A DNA stretch of 39,639 nucleotides from Algoriphagus sp. (GTDB lineage Bacteria > Bacteroidota > Bacteroidia > Cytophagales > Cyclobacteriaceae), in contig JAGXQZ010000062.1 of NCBI GenBank assembly GCA_018336015.1, forward strand, positions 1-39,639, in the 5' to 3' direction. Position numbers and translations under genes: made by a program. This document shows positions 8,752 through 16,155 of this stretch, one piece after another. The notes beneath the pieces were generated by a model that was not told where the DNA came from, did no database searches, and saw only the letters and a list, made by a program, of their open reading frames with translations. Every line of letters starts with the position of its first letter. The first letter of the stretch is position 1.

Positions 8752-8775
8752 GGATGGACAGATTCCTGTCCATCC
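8752..8775 (-). terminator. Perfect 10-bp hairpin between the 161-aa gene and the NSS gene
   Basis: GGATGGACAG and CTGTCCATCC flank a 4-base loop. On the minus strand it lies 10 bases past the upstream stop and 35 bases before the NSS ATG, followed only by a weak TTTC stretch. It may be a leaky terminator or a leader attenuator. Confidence 0.55.
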
Positions 8776-8785
8776 CGTGCTTGAA

Positions 8786-9271
8786 TCAAAGATGTTTTTG
8801 AATGAGTTCAGCCCATTTTTCAGCCAGAAGTGTCTCGCCTGCCAAATCTGAAAACAGCTCAGAATCATAAAATTCGAGGTAAGTGTTTTTCTTGGCTGAA
8901 GCATGTGTGAACTCCAGTCCGACTTTATCGATAAGGGTTCTTTTGGCCTCTTCATTTCCTGCCTCTCTGGTTCTCCTGGAGATACTCACTTTTTTTACAT
9001 CAGAAAGGGGAATTGAGCACGAAATTTCAAGTTCTCCTAGGAAGGTGTAGAGTAGAACTTTCTTGGAAGGATCGAGGCCAATAGCATATTGATTTCTCCA
9101 AGTTTCCAGTTCGGTGGCTTGAACTCCCTGAGATTGACCTTCAGCTTTGATTTTTTGGAGAAGGAGTTTTTCCTTGGCCTTGTTTTTTTGAATATGATAA
9201 ATGAATGGTACTGAGAATGCGCAAAACAGCACGAATGACAGGATAGCTGTCACGGGATCGATTGAAAACAT
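8786..9271 (-). CDS. Hypothetical single-helix membrane protein (161 aa)
   Basis: Not recognised. One N-terminal membrane helix (about 8-27) is followed by a charged helical segment (NKAKEKLLLQKIKAEG). A predicted mixed alpha/beta cytosolic domain comes next, containing LYTFLGELE, an Arg-rich stretch (SISRRTREAG, about 96-105) and a C-terminal helix. The strand-rich middle looks like a PH-like or bacterial-PH membrane-sensing domain, but that is only an impression. The start MFSIDP at 9271 is the only ATG before the helix. It is upstream of the LeuT-like transporter by 69 bases, with a hairpin between, so common transcription is possible but not shown. A 12-base palindrome lies 38 bases upstream of its start. 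Confidence 0.7.
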   Translation of the reverse strand: MFSIDPVTAILSFVLFCAFSVPFIYHIQKNKAKEKLLLQKIKAEGQSQGVQATELETWRNQYAIGLDPSKKVLLYTFLGELEISCSIPLSDVKKVSISRRTREAGNEEAKRTLIDKVGLEFTHASAKKNTYLEFYDSELFSDLAGETLLAEKWAELIQKHL

Positions 9272-9337
9272 GAGTTGATGAGAATGAGGTGAGAAATAAA
9301 TCTTAATTGGCTATATAGCCTTGAAAGAAAATTTCAC

Positions 9338-9682
9338 CTACCAACTATAGAAATACTGGATAAAAAATTGTCGGATGTCAAGAAGTGATCTTGATTTCTG
9401 AAAAAATGAAGAAGAAATATGTGCAATCTCCGTCGATAGAAAACCCGGAATCCATTCTGAATTGAGTTTCGCACTTAACCTCCAATCGATTTCAAAAGGA
9501 GGTGTTTTGAGCTCTTCGAATGAGGTTCTGATATGCAAATCCGGACTTGACAGTTCTTTTAAAACTGTTTTGCCAGCAGGATTGGCTTCATACAGGTCTA
9601 TCTTTGGAGGAAATGAAAAAACGGCCATCATGCCTACCACCCAGCAGAGCGAGATAAAGAAAGCAGAAAGCCGTTTTTTCAT
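9338..9682 (-). CDS. Small exported or membrane-tethered hypothetical protein (114 aa)
   Basis: Not recognised. Starting at MKKRLSAFF (9682; an in-frame ATG five codons earlier is less likely), it has a signal-like helix at residues 7-28. An approximately 85-residue region without obvious domain follows, with several Phe and Trp residues and ending FIQYFYSW. A TACATTTG box 23 bases before the start, of the same form as the one before the GH32 gene, supports real expression. The open reading frame is short, and no domain confirms it. Confidence 0.5.
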   Translation of the reverse strand: MKKRLSAFFISLCWVVGMMAVFSFPPKIDLYEANPAGKTVLKELSSPDLHIRTSFEELKTPPFEIDWRLSAKLNSEWIPGFLSTEIAHISSSFFQKSRSLLDIRQFFIQYFYSW

Positions 9683-9704
9683 TTCTTTAGAAACCAATTG
9701 ACCT

Positions 9705-9712
9705 CAAATGTA
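9705..9712 (-). promoter_or_regulatory. Putative Bacteroidetes -7 box (TACATTTG) for the 114-aa gene
   Basis: An exact match to TAnnTTTG on the minus strand, 22 bases before the ATG at 9682. A TTG 13 bases farther upstream is closer than the usual -33 spacing, so only the -7 element is supported. Confidence 0.4.
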
Positions 9713-9744
9713 GTCGAAAAGATTTCAATTATTCTAGCGACCGA

Positions 9745-11232
9745 TTAGGGTTTTTTGAGCTGAAAGATTTGGATTTGATCTAGGCCGCCGTTGACTTTGA
9801 CTTTTTTCCAAGGGGAACTTGGGAAAAGTAACGAAGTCATGACCAGCTCACCTTCATTGACAAAGACTTCTATGGAAGAACCATCCAGAAAAATTCGGAT
9901 TTCTTTGGCTTCCCAACTCATTGGAGCAGAGTGAAGAGCGGCAAAATCCTCATGGAAATCAGATTTTCCGGCATTGCTTCGATCCACACTTACCAAGCCC
10001 ATTTCTTTGGAAACTGTTACTTCTTCACCCACTTCATTGCTAAAGGTGATGGAAAAAGTTTCAGGATTATCAACTTCAGCAAGGATTTCTACTGCTTGAG
10101 AGGGTAGGTTAGTTTCTTCATGTGAACCCTCGAAAGAGGCAGACCTGAGAGATGCAAGTTCTTTTGCTGGTGATGACTTGAGCAAAAGCGTGCCATCTAC
10201 ATCAAATAGACTCAATTCTCTTGGTAAGGTGGTGGCAGATCTCCAGGTGGAAGTGGGTACTACCTGGGCATACAGCCAATTACTCATCCAACCTATAAAT
10301 AGGGTCCGGTTTTGTTCCTTTGGCAAATTAGACCAAGTCACACCGGCGTAGTTGTCAGGACCATAGTCCAGCCAACGAATCATGGTATCATCTGGAGTGA
10401 ATTTTCCATTTTCGAAGGTTCCTATAAAGTACTGGGTTGCTGATCCTTTTTGAGGTCCACCTGGATTAATGCTCACTAGGAGTACCCATTTTTGGCTGCC
10501 ATCCGGAGCAGTAAAGGGTAGTAAATCCGGACATTCCCACACCCCACCGTGGGCACCGATTTCCTGTCCAAATTCACCTAAAAGACTCCATTCTTTCAAA
10601 TTGGGAGATCCATAAAACTGAATGCGATCTTTCACAGCCAAGGTCATCACCCAAAGTCTTTGTCCATTCGCTTGGATGACCTGAGATACCTTGGGATCTC
10701 GAAAGTCCTTGATTCCCTGATTTGGAAGTACAGGATTTCCTTCAAATTTGATCCAAGTCCGACCTTTGTCCAAAGAGTAGGCAATGGCTTGTTTTTGGTA
10801 ATCGCCGGCTCCTGACTTTTCACCCGCCATGTCATGATAGGTGTAAATGGCTACGAATGGGGGATTTTCTGAAGTGCCCAATCCACTGGAGTTAGCTTCA
10901 TCATAGACCGCACTTCCTGAGAAAATGTATCCCAAACTATCCGGATAAATAGCAATAGGAAGTTCTTCCCAATTGATCAAATCTTTGGAAACTGCATGTC
11001 CCCAATGCATGGGCCCCCAAACCGTGGTATCTGGATAATGCTGAAAAAACAGATGATACTCTCCATCGATGTAAATTAATCCGTTTGGATCGTTCATCCA
11101 GCCCTTTGCGGGGGAAAAATGGTATTCGGGACGAAACTGCTCCAATTGGCTAGGTTCAAAAGTGGCCTGTGGTGTAGTACAAGACCAAGTGAGCAGAGAC
11201 AGAATAAAGATCAAAAGAGGCGATTTTACCAT
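9745..11232 (-). CDS. GH32 family glycoside hydrolase lipoprotein (levanase, inulinase or invertase type)
   Basis: A 495-residue secreted beta-fructosidase. The signal peptide ends at a loose lipobox (LTWSC, Cys18), so it is probably an outer-membrane lipoprotein. The five-bladed propeller has the GH32 signatures WMNDPNG (45-51, nucleophile Asp48), FRDP (177-180, transition-state Asp179) and ECPDL (233-237, acid/base Glu233). A C-terminal beta-sandwich (about 350-495) ends with SSIEVFVNEGE, typical of GH32. The enzyme releases fructose from sucrose, levan or inulin; the linkage cannot be decided. No SusC/SusD, fructokinase or fructose transporter is next to it, so it is not in a fructan utilisation locus within this window. 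It has its own TAGATTTG box close to the start. Confidence 0.9.
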   Translation of the reverse strand: MVKSPLLIFILSLLTWSCTTPQATFEPSQLEQFRPEYHFSPAKGWMNDPNGLIYIDGEYHLFFQHYPDTTVWGPMHWGHAVSKDLINWEELPIAIYPDSLGYIFSGSAVYDEANSSGLGTSENPPFVAIYTYHDMAGEKSGAGDYQKQAIAYSLDKGRTWIKFEGNPVLPNQGIKDFRDPKVSQVIQANGQRLWVMTLAVKDRIQFYGSPNLKEWSLLGEFGQEIGAHGGVWECPDLLPFTAPDGSQKWVLLVSINPGGPQKGSATQYFIGTFENGKFTPDDTMIRWLDYGPDNYAGVTWSNLPKEQNRTLFIGWMSNWLYAQVVPTSTWRSATTLPRELSLFDVDGTLLLKSSPAKELASLRSASFEGSHEETNLPSQAVEILAEVDNPETFSITFSNEVGEEVTVSKEMGLVSVDRSNAGKSDFHEDFAALHSAPMSWEAKEIRIFLDGSSIEVFVNEGELVMTSLLFPSSPWKKVKVNGGLDQIQIFQLKKP

Positions 11233-11253
11233 GATTCGTATTCTTTTTTACCT

Positions 11254-11261
11254 CAAATCTA
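11254..11261 (-). promoter_or_regulatory. Putative Bacteroidetes -7 box (TAGATTTG) for the GH32 gene
   Basis: An exact TAnnTTTG on the minus strand, 21 bases before the ATG at 11232. The following bases GAGGT are shared with the box upstream of the 114-aa gene. No TTTG is visible at the -33 position. Confidence 0.4.
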
Positions 11262-11336
11262 TTCTTTCTTCTTCAGTTGAGCTGGATTAAATTCTCCAGT
11301 AATGAAATTTTCTGTTTAAATATCTTCCAAGGATTT

Positions 11337-11344
11337 TAGCTTTG
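11337..11344 (+). promoter_or_regulatory. Putative Bacteroidetes promoter -7 box (TAGCTTTG) for rmlA
   Basis: An exact TAnnTTTG, with TTTA at 11315-11318 in the -33 position (18 bases apart). It would give an untranslated leader of roughly 100 bases before the rmlA ATG. Confidence 0.45.
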
Positions 11345-11451
11345 CGCTTAATTCATTCTTTTTCCTTTGAAACCAATAGGTAAGAATTAGATCAGCGATC
11401 GACATTCTTTAAGGCTTGGTTTCAATTGATAATTAAAAATTTGTTGAACTA

Positions 11452-12312
11452 ATGAAAGGAATCATTTTAGCCGGAGGATCCGGTACGAGACTTTATCCAC
11501 TCACCATTGCGGTCAGCAAACAGCTGATGCCTGTCTACGACAAACCCATGATTTATTATCCGCTGTCAGTCTTGATGATGGCTGGGATTAGGGAAATTTT
11601 GATCATTACCACCCCTGAAGATTCAGCTGCATTTCAGAAGCTTTTGGGTGATGGGTCTCAAGTCGGTTGTCGTTTTGAGTATGCTGTACAACCGAGTCCG
11701 GATGGTCTGGCACAGGCATTTATTATTGGCGCAGATTTTATCGGTGATGACAAGGTAGCTTTGGTGCTTGGTGACAACATCTTTTATGGTTCAGGATTAC
11801 ACAAAACCTTGCTGGAAAATACGAATCCGGAAGGGGGGGTAGTTTTTGCTTATCATGTAAATGATCCTGAGCGATATGGAGTAGTTGAATTTGATGACAA
11901 TCAAAAGGCAATTTCCATCGAAGAAAAACCTTTAAATCCGAAGTCCAATTTTGCCGTTCCAGGTTTGTATTTCTACGACAATCAAGTGGTAGAAATAGCT
12001 AAAAACATCAAGCCCAGCCCTAGAGGTGAGTTGGAAATCACAGATATCAACAATGAATACCTCAAAATGGGGCAACTCCAAGTAGCCATCCTGAATCGAG
12101 GGACTGCATGGTTAGATACCGGAACCCATCAGTCACTTCTTCAGGCGGCACAGTTTGTGGAAGTAATCGAAGAGAGACAGGGATTGAAGATCGGATGTAT
12201 AGAGGAGATCGCCTACCGCAATGGATTTATTGGTAATGAAGAGTTGTTGAAAGCTGCCGATAAGCTTGGAAAGAGCGGATACGGCACTTATTTAAGACGG
12301 TTAGTCAAGTAA
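11452..12312 (+). CDS. rmlA: Glucose-1-phosphate thymidylyltransferase
   Basis: A 286-residue nucleotidyltransferase making dTDP-glucose from dTTP and glucose 1-phosphate, the first step of dTDP-L-rhamnose and related deoxysugar synthesis. It opens with [17 protein letters not shown] (the nucleotide-binding GxGTRL loop) and contains [24 protein letters not shown] (metal-binding Asp), EEKP and [10 protein letters not shown], all RmlA signatures, at the usual family length. It stands alone: rmlB, rmlC and rmlD are not in this window. A strong terminator follows 2 bases after the stop, so it is a single-gene transcript. It could supply surface-polysaccharide or O-antigen pathways elsewhere in the genome. 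Confidence 0.96.
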   Translation: MKGIILAGGSGTRLYPLTIAVSKQLMPVYDKPMIYYPLSVLMMAGIREILIITTPEDSAAFQKLLGDGSQVGCRFEYAVQPSPDGLAQAFIIGADFIGDDKVALVLGDNIFYGSGLHKTLLENTNPEGGVVFAYHVNDPERYGVVEFDDNQKAISIEEKPLNPKSNFAVPGLYFYDNQVVEIAKNIKPSPRGELEITDINNEYLKMGQLQVAILNRGTAWLDTGTHQSLLQAAQFVEVIEERQGLKIGCIEEIAYRNGFIGNEELLKAADKLGKSGYGTYLRRLVK

Positions 12313-12314
12313 TC

Positions 12315-12352
12315 AAAAAAGGGGAGAAGCTTAGCTTTTCCCCCTTTTTTTT
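12315..12352 (+). terminator. Strong rho-independent terminator after rmlA
   Basis: An A-rich arm AAAAAAGGGG with AGAAGCT pairs with AGCTTTTCCCCCTTTTTT (one bulge, one wobble), ending in eight T. It begins directly after the rmlA stop. Confidence 0.88.
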
Positions 12353-12394
12353 GGCTTGATCTCGTTCGGCTCTATCTAGGAATACGGTTCATTT

Positions 12395-12817
12395 TTACTC
12401 TTCCAACAGCTTATGTTGAATCAAAAAATCTTTTAATAATTGAACTGAAACTGGTTTTTGGATAAAGTCTTTTACATCCGGGTAGCTAAATGCTTTCTCC
12501 TTATCTGAAAGATCAATGGAGCTGGTGATCATGGTGATGTAGTGGCCTTTTTTCTGGTCATCAGCCAAGGCAGTAAAACCATCCAAGAATCCCCAACCAT
12601 CCAGGGTTGGCATATTTATATCCAATAAAACCAGGTTAAATCCTGATTTGGTGACATCTTTTGTAGGTTCAGTAATTTCATTCAATGCCAATTCCCCATT
12701 TTCGAATTGGTGAATATTTCCCTGATAACCGATATTCTTGAGGATTTTCATGACAAGAATCCTCACCACGATATCATCATCGATTATAAAAACATCTCCA
12801 AAATTGAATTTACTCAT
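12395..12817 (-). CDS. Single-domain response regulator (CheY-like receiver)
   Basis: A 140-residue receiver domain with no output domain. The acidic cluster IIDDD (11-15), the phosphoacceptor Asp66 in LLDINMP, the switch Thr98 in MITSS and Lys121 in IQKP are all in place. The protein therefore probably accepts phosphate from a histidine kinase encoded elsewhere; no kinase is adjacent. Single-domain regulators act by protein contact or in phosphorelays. It lies between rmlA (convergent) and the three-gene operon ending at 13038, and is separated from the latter by a 220-base gap, so it is likely its own transcription unit. The start MSKFNF is the only plausible ATG. Confidence 0.92.
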   Translation of the reverse strand: MSKFNFGDVFIIDDDIVVRILVMKILKNIGYQGNIHQFENGELALNEITEPTKDVTKSGFNLVLLDINMPTLDGWGFLDGFTALADDQKKGHYITMITSSIDLSDKEKAFSYPDVKDFIQKPVSVQLLKDFLIQHKLLEE

Positions 12818-13020
12818 GGTTTGTGGGGTATTGGAATGATTGAAAAGGAGACAGAATTAATTCTTGCAGTTTTTCAAACGACAAGTATAGGAAATAGCTT
12901 TGGGTTTCTTGTCATGGAATTAGGTGATCTGCCTCAATTTAGATAGAATGATTATTGAAAAGCGAAAGAATAAATGAAATGCATGATTTAGATAACAGAA
13001 ATCTTTGAATAAAAATTTAA

Positions 13021-13035
13021 CCCTTTTCGCAAGGG
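13021..13035 (-). terminator. Short hairpin after the kinase-like gene
   Basis: CCCTT/AAGGG with a 5-base loop, directly past the stop at 13038. The downstream AT-rich tract on the minus strand (TTAAATTTTT) makes it a weak terminator candidate. Confidence 0.4.
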
Positions 13036-13037
13036 CA

Positions 13038-14057
13038 TTAACCAAGCACTTGTTCGAGACTCGTCCTTAATATTCCACCCATATTGGAACATTGAAGGAA
13101 TCGTTCATTTTTATAATGCTTAGCCAATTCTTTTTTCAAAGATTCCACGTTTTCTGAGGGAGAGATTTTGTCCTTTTCCATTGTATGGAGGATGTCCTCA
13201 ATTTCCTTATGCGATGACTTGAGTCTGGTAGCGATCAATGCTCTTTCTTCGCGTTGGTACTGCCTCATTGATTCAGGCGTGATGAAATCCATTCCCAGCT
13301 TGATCAGCGCATTATTTTCTTTGAAATACTGAGGCAGGTAAATGGACTTTTTTCCCTCATAAGATTGTTGATCAAAGTCAATGGCCCGAATACGGTAGTG
13401 CGTCTCCTCAAAGTCTGGGGTCACATCCACCACAAAATTGGAAGAGTGCATGTCTCCCAGCAGCCTGACAAAGCAACGCTCGTTGAATTTAACAAACTCT
13501 TTGGCCAGTCGGATGGGGTTGAGATTAGGGTCATCCATGTGCTGACGCATAAATTTCTCCCCGGGGATTCCTGCTACATGTTCCTCGATCAGGGTGTTTT
13601 TGTGTACCAAATAACTTATCCTGTTTGGGGAAAGTAGATCCTCCAGTTCCAGCCCATAAACCCGTGATGCATCGGCATTTTTAATGTAGAAATAGTCAAA
13701 GTTATCGTTGATCCGATTGACAATTCTCACCCGAAAGGGCTGTGTATTTCCGTAAATGCACAAATCTATTCGGTCTATGTATAAATGCTCCATGACCGAC
13801 ATATCTCCACCTGCTTTGAGCTGAGCGTAGATCTTTTTTACGTTTTGGTGAATTTCCTCCCGATCACTTTGGTCATAAAAAACTGTTTCCCATAGGGTGT
13901 CCTGATCTTTGGAATCATAGAGTGCAATCGAATTGGAATACCTTAACAATTCATGGTAATGAATCGGGATATCCACTTCTCTTCCATACTTGATCAGGTA
14001 ACGACGCAAGCCCGGGCCGATGGGGTAAATGAGCTTTTTTTTACTGATCAAAGCCAT
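13038..14057 (-). CDS. Divergent kinase-fold protein of unknown substrate (339 aa)
   Basis: A family name is not recognised. The middle of the protein has the skeleton of an aminoglycoside-phosphotransferase or protein-kinase-like fold. A strand with Lys (YFYIKNADASRVYGLELEDL, Lys126) comes first, then a hinge-like LIEEHVAG (157-163). The catalytic-loop-like GDMHSSN (201-207) resembles HGDLHxxN, and IDFDQ (226-230) resembles the metal-binding IDW/DFG segment. About 85 residues of charged helix follow. The first about 90 residues are unique. If active, Asp202 would be the catalytic base and Asp227 or Asp229 the Mg2+ ligand. The gene is last in an operon, 3 bases after the DUF3817 gene. It could be a pseudokinase; conservation of the key residues argues for activity. 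Confidence 0.7.
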   Translation of the reverse strand: MALISKKKLIYPIGPGLRRYLIKYGREVDIPIHYHELLRYSNSIALYDSKDQDTLWETVFYDQSDREEIHQNVKKIYAQLKAGGDMSVMEHLYIDRIDLCIYGNTQPFRVRIVNRINDNFDYFYIKNADASRVYGLELEDLLSPNRISYLVHKNTLIEEHVAGIPGEKFMRQHMDDPNLNPIRLAKEFVKFNERCFVRLLGDMHSSNFVVDVTPDFEETHYRIRAIDFDQQSYEGKKSIYLPQYFKENNALIKLGMDFITPESMRQYQREERALIATRLKSSHKEIEDILHTMEKDKISPSENVESLKKELAKHYKNERFLQCSNMGGILRTSLEQVLG

Positions 14058-14060
14058 GGA

Positions 14061-14372
14061 TTAAAATTTGGTTTGCTGGCTCTTTTTGATGTTTCGATCA
14101 AAAATAAAAGGTCCAAACGGAAGGATGGATGCGAGCAAAGCAAAGAAGGTTCTGCCAAATTCCCATTTTAGACTTTGAGCTGTGGGAAACACGAGGTAGA
14201 TGTATACAATGAATAGAAGCCCATGCGCCCAGCCTACGTAAGTAACAGCCAAAGGCATATCAAACATGTATTTCAAAGGCATGGCAATTCCCAGAAGAAT
14301 CAGAAAGGATAGTCCTTCGATCAAACTGATCCATTTGAATCTTCGTGCCCATTTGGTTTGTTCAGCGTTCAT
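14061..14372 (-). CDS. DUF3817 family small integral membrane protein (103 aa)
   Basis: A protein of three hydrophobic helices (about 12-36, 42-65, 73-91) with the DUF3817 pattern: RFKWISLIEGLSFLILLGIAMPLKY, then GWAHGLLFI and a proline-rich last helix (ILPFGPFIFD). The function is unknown; related proteins are small membrane proteins sometimes fused to transporters. The start at 14372 forms ATGA with the stop of the upstream gene; an in-frame ATG at 14417 would overlap that gene by 49 bases and is rejected. Three bases separate it from the downstream kinase-like gene. Confidence 0.82.
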   Translation of the reverse strand: MNAEQTKWARRFKWISLIEGLSFLILLGIAMPLKYMFDMPLAVTYVGWAHGLLFIVYIYLVFPTAQSLKWEFGRTFFALLASILPFGPFIFDRNIKKSQQTKF

Positions 14373-14983
14373 TTTGTTCCGGTAGATAAGTTGAATAAAA
14401 CTTGGAGAGAACTCCATAGCTTTCTCTTGAGATTTTTGTCTTCAGAAATGGAGGTTAGTGCATCGGCAAACAAATATTCGGTTTCCTCTTCTGCATAGAT
14501 CTCATAAGGTGGAGCTGAGATGGCATTGATCGGATGTTTAATTCTTCCAAATTTCAGAACCACGTGGGCATTGAGAGCTTGGAAGTCTTCCATGCTTCGA
14601 TTTTCCAAAACCTCAGATGATACCATACCAACCTCATTCATGGAGTGACCACATGCATTGATCATTTTGACCAGCATGTCCATTACTTCTGCACTCAGTT
14701 CAGATTCTTCATGCAGAATGAGGATCCCTTTGGTGAAATTCCCTTTTAACGGAATCGGTTCGGCTTTGACCTCTTCCTTCACTTTTTCAAGTTCGGATGT
14801 TTCAGAACGAACAGGAGGTGAGGAGCTGGGCGGTGAGGCCACAATTGCCTTAGGCATCCCGTTCAAATTTATTCCTGATCCACTTCCGGAAAGTTCCTCT
14901 TCCAGTTTTTTGAGATCCTCAGGAATCAGAAAAAGCTCTTCTTCCAAAAACGATTTGAGATTTTCCAGATTGTCATTTTCCAT
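14369..14983 (-). CDS. Hypothetical protein; architecture suggests a DNA polymerase III psi-like (HolD-like) protein
   Basis: A 204-residue protein: a short acidic helix (about 1-30), a low-complexity Ser/Pro linker (about 55-75, SPPSSSPPVR) and a C-terminal domain of about 105 residues. The C-terminal domain runs strand GILILHEE, helix (SAEVMDMLVKMINACG), a strand segment, LKFGRI, then an acidic helix and a final helix KRKLWSSLQVL. This order resembles E. coli HolD, where a linker precedes a Rossmann-like domain ending in helix ARAALWQQICTY. The resemblance is by eye from memory and is weak evidence. The start at 14983 (MENDNLENL) is chosen because the upstream in-frame extension (ATG at 15097) is atypical. 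It is first in an operon with DUF3817 (ATGA overlap). Confidence 0.68.
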   Translation of the reverse strand: MENDNLENLKSFLEEELFLIPEDLKKLEEELSGSGSGINLNGMPKAIVASPPSSSPPVRSETSELEKVKEEVKAEPIPLKGNFTKGILILHEESELSAEVMDMLVKMINACGHSMNEVGMVSSEVLENRSMEDFQALNAHVVLKFGRIKHPINAISAPPYEIYAEEETEYLFADALTSISEDKNLKRKLWSSLQVLFNLSTGTK

Positions 14984-15085
14984 GATGGGAAATTGGCTAA
15001 AAAATGCCTGATGGCAAAAAAGCACTGAACTATTCGCGTGGGTTTTTGAGTGAAATGGCGAAAAAAATTGAATTCCAACTAGATA

Positions 15086-15120
15086 AAAAAAGCGCATTCA
15101 CTCCAACCGTGATGCGCTTT
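15086..15120 (-). terminator. Rho-independent terminator after the ThuA-like gene
   Basis: On the minus strand AAAGCGCATCAC pairs with GTGAATGCGCTTT (one bulged base), and the hairpin is followed by a T run. It lies 28 bases past the stop at 15148. Confidence 0.85.
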
Positions 15121-15147
15121 AACTATATGAAAGACCAGTGATTTTTT

Positions 15148-16074
15148 TTACTTCTTAATCGGAGTTTCATCGCAATCCACATCTCCCACGACGTATTGCA
15201 TGCCATCTAGGAAAAACTGCAACAGTTGTGGATTTTCGAAGCTTTGGGCATTGTGTGAAGGAGAAGCATACATGACTTTCCCTTTTCCCTCTGCTCTGAT
15301 CCAAGCCACGTAAGTTTTGCCTTCGGTACGTTCTTGACCATTACGCTGATTTTTGATTTCAGCATTATTGAAATATAGCAAGGGTTTGAAATCCAACTCA
15401 TCGTAGGCATTTTTATAGAAATAGGGTTCGTCTACATGGTTGAATCCCTCAGCAGGAAAAGCTTGAACGAGTGGATGATTAGCATCCTCTAGTCTTACCT
15501 GAAAGTTTTGCTGGACAGGATGGTAGTCAAAACTCGCTCCAAGCAAGCGACTGAAATCCCAAGAATTATTCAGGGTAGTCACACCGCCGTGCAGCACAAA
15601 CAATCCTCCTCCTTTTTTCACGTAAGCAAGAAGGTTATTTTCCAATTCGATGGCCTTTTTCATAGATGTGGCAGAATCGACCGCCGTATTTTCTTTGAGC
15701 TTATCCCAAAAGAGGTTGCGATGATCACCGATCGAACAGGTATTGTTTAGGATTATTGCATCATATTTTTTGAGGTTTTTGGCTTCAAACTCGAGGATAT
15801 CTTTACTGCCTGTCACCGTGAAGGATCCGCTTTTTTCCCCGATGATTTTAATCATTTCTTCGGTGTGTGGGATCACCCAATGTTTGAAGCCTGTATGCAG
15901 AGAAAATACCAGGACATGCTTCTTTTTATTGCTGGGAAATCGGGTTTTCTGCGGAGCAAGAGATTGGATTTTGGCTTTCCATTGCTCGTCTAAGGTGACC
16001 TCGGGTAGGCCTTGCGCTAGTGAAATTTGGGCGGAAAGCAAGAAAACGATTCCGTAGAAAATATTCCTCATCAT
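15148..16074 (-). CDS. ThuA-like domain protein, exported
   Basis: A 308-residue protein with a signal peptide (MMRNIFYGIVFLLSAQISLA, start at 16074; an ATG one codon later is equally possible). A ThuA-like glutamine-amidotransferase-fold domain follows (about 49-290): the entry strand HVLVFSLHTGFKH, the strand YDAIILNNTCSI, then GGGLFVLHGGV and a terminal GKGKVMYASPSHNAQSF. ThuA proteins act in trehalose or other disaccharide catabolism through 3-keto intermediates. The gene is transcribed away from a DUF6807 and Gfo/Idh run that starts 81 bases upstream, so the divergent pair probably shares a control region. A strong terminator follows. The reaction catalysed is not established for this subfamily. 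Confidence 0.87.
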   Translation of the reverse strand: MMRNIFYGIVFLLSAQISLAQGLPEVTLDEQWKAKIQSLAPQKTRFPSNKKKHVLVFSLHTGFKHWVIPHTEEMIKIIGEKSGSFTVTGSKDILEFEAKNLKKYDAIILNNTCSIGDHRNLFWDKLKENTAVDSATSMKKAIELENNLLAYVKKGGGLFVLHGGVTTLNNSWDFSRLLGASFDYHPVQQNFQVRLEDANHPLVQAFPAEGFNHVDEPYFYKNAYDELDFKPLLYFNNAEIKNQRNGQERTEGKTYVAWIRAEGKGKVMYASPSHNAQSFENPQLLQFFLDGMQYVVGDVDCDETPIKK

Positions 16075-16155
16075 AGGACTTAGGTGGGTTAGTTTGGATT
16101 CTTTCTTTGAGAATTTGATATCTTCAAACTCGTAGCCCAATAACCTGAATTTTCC

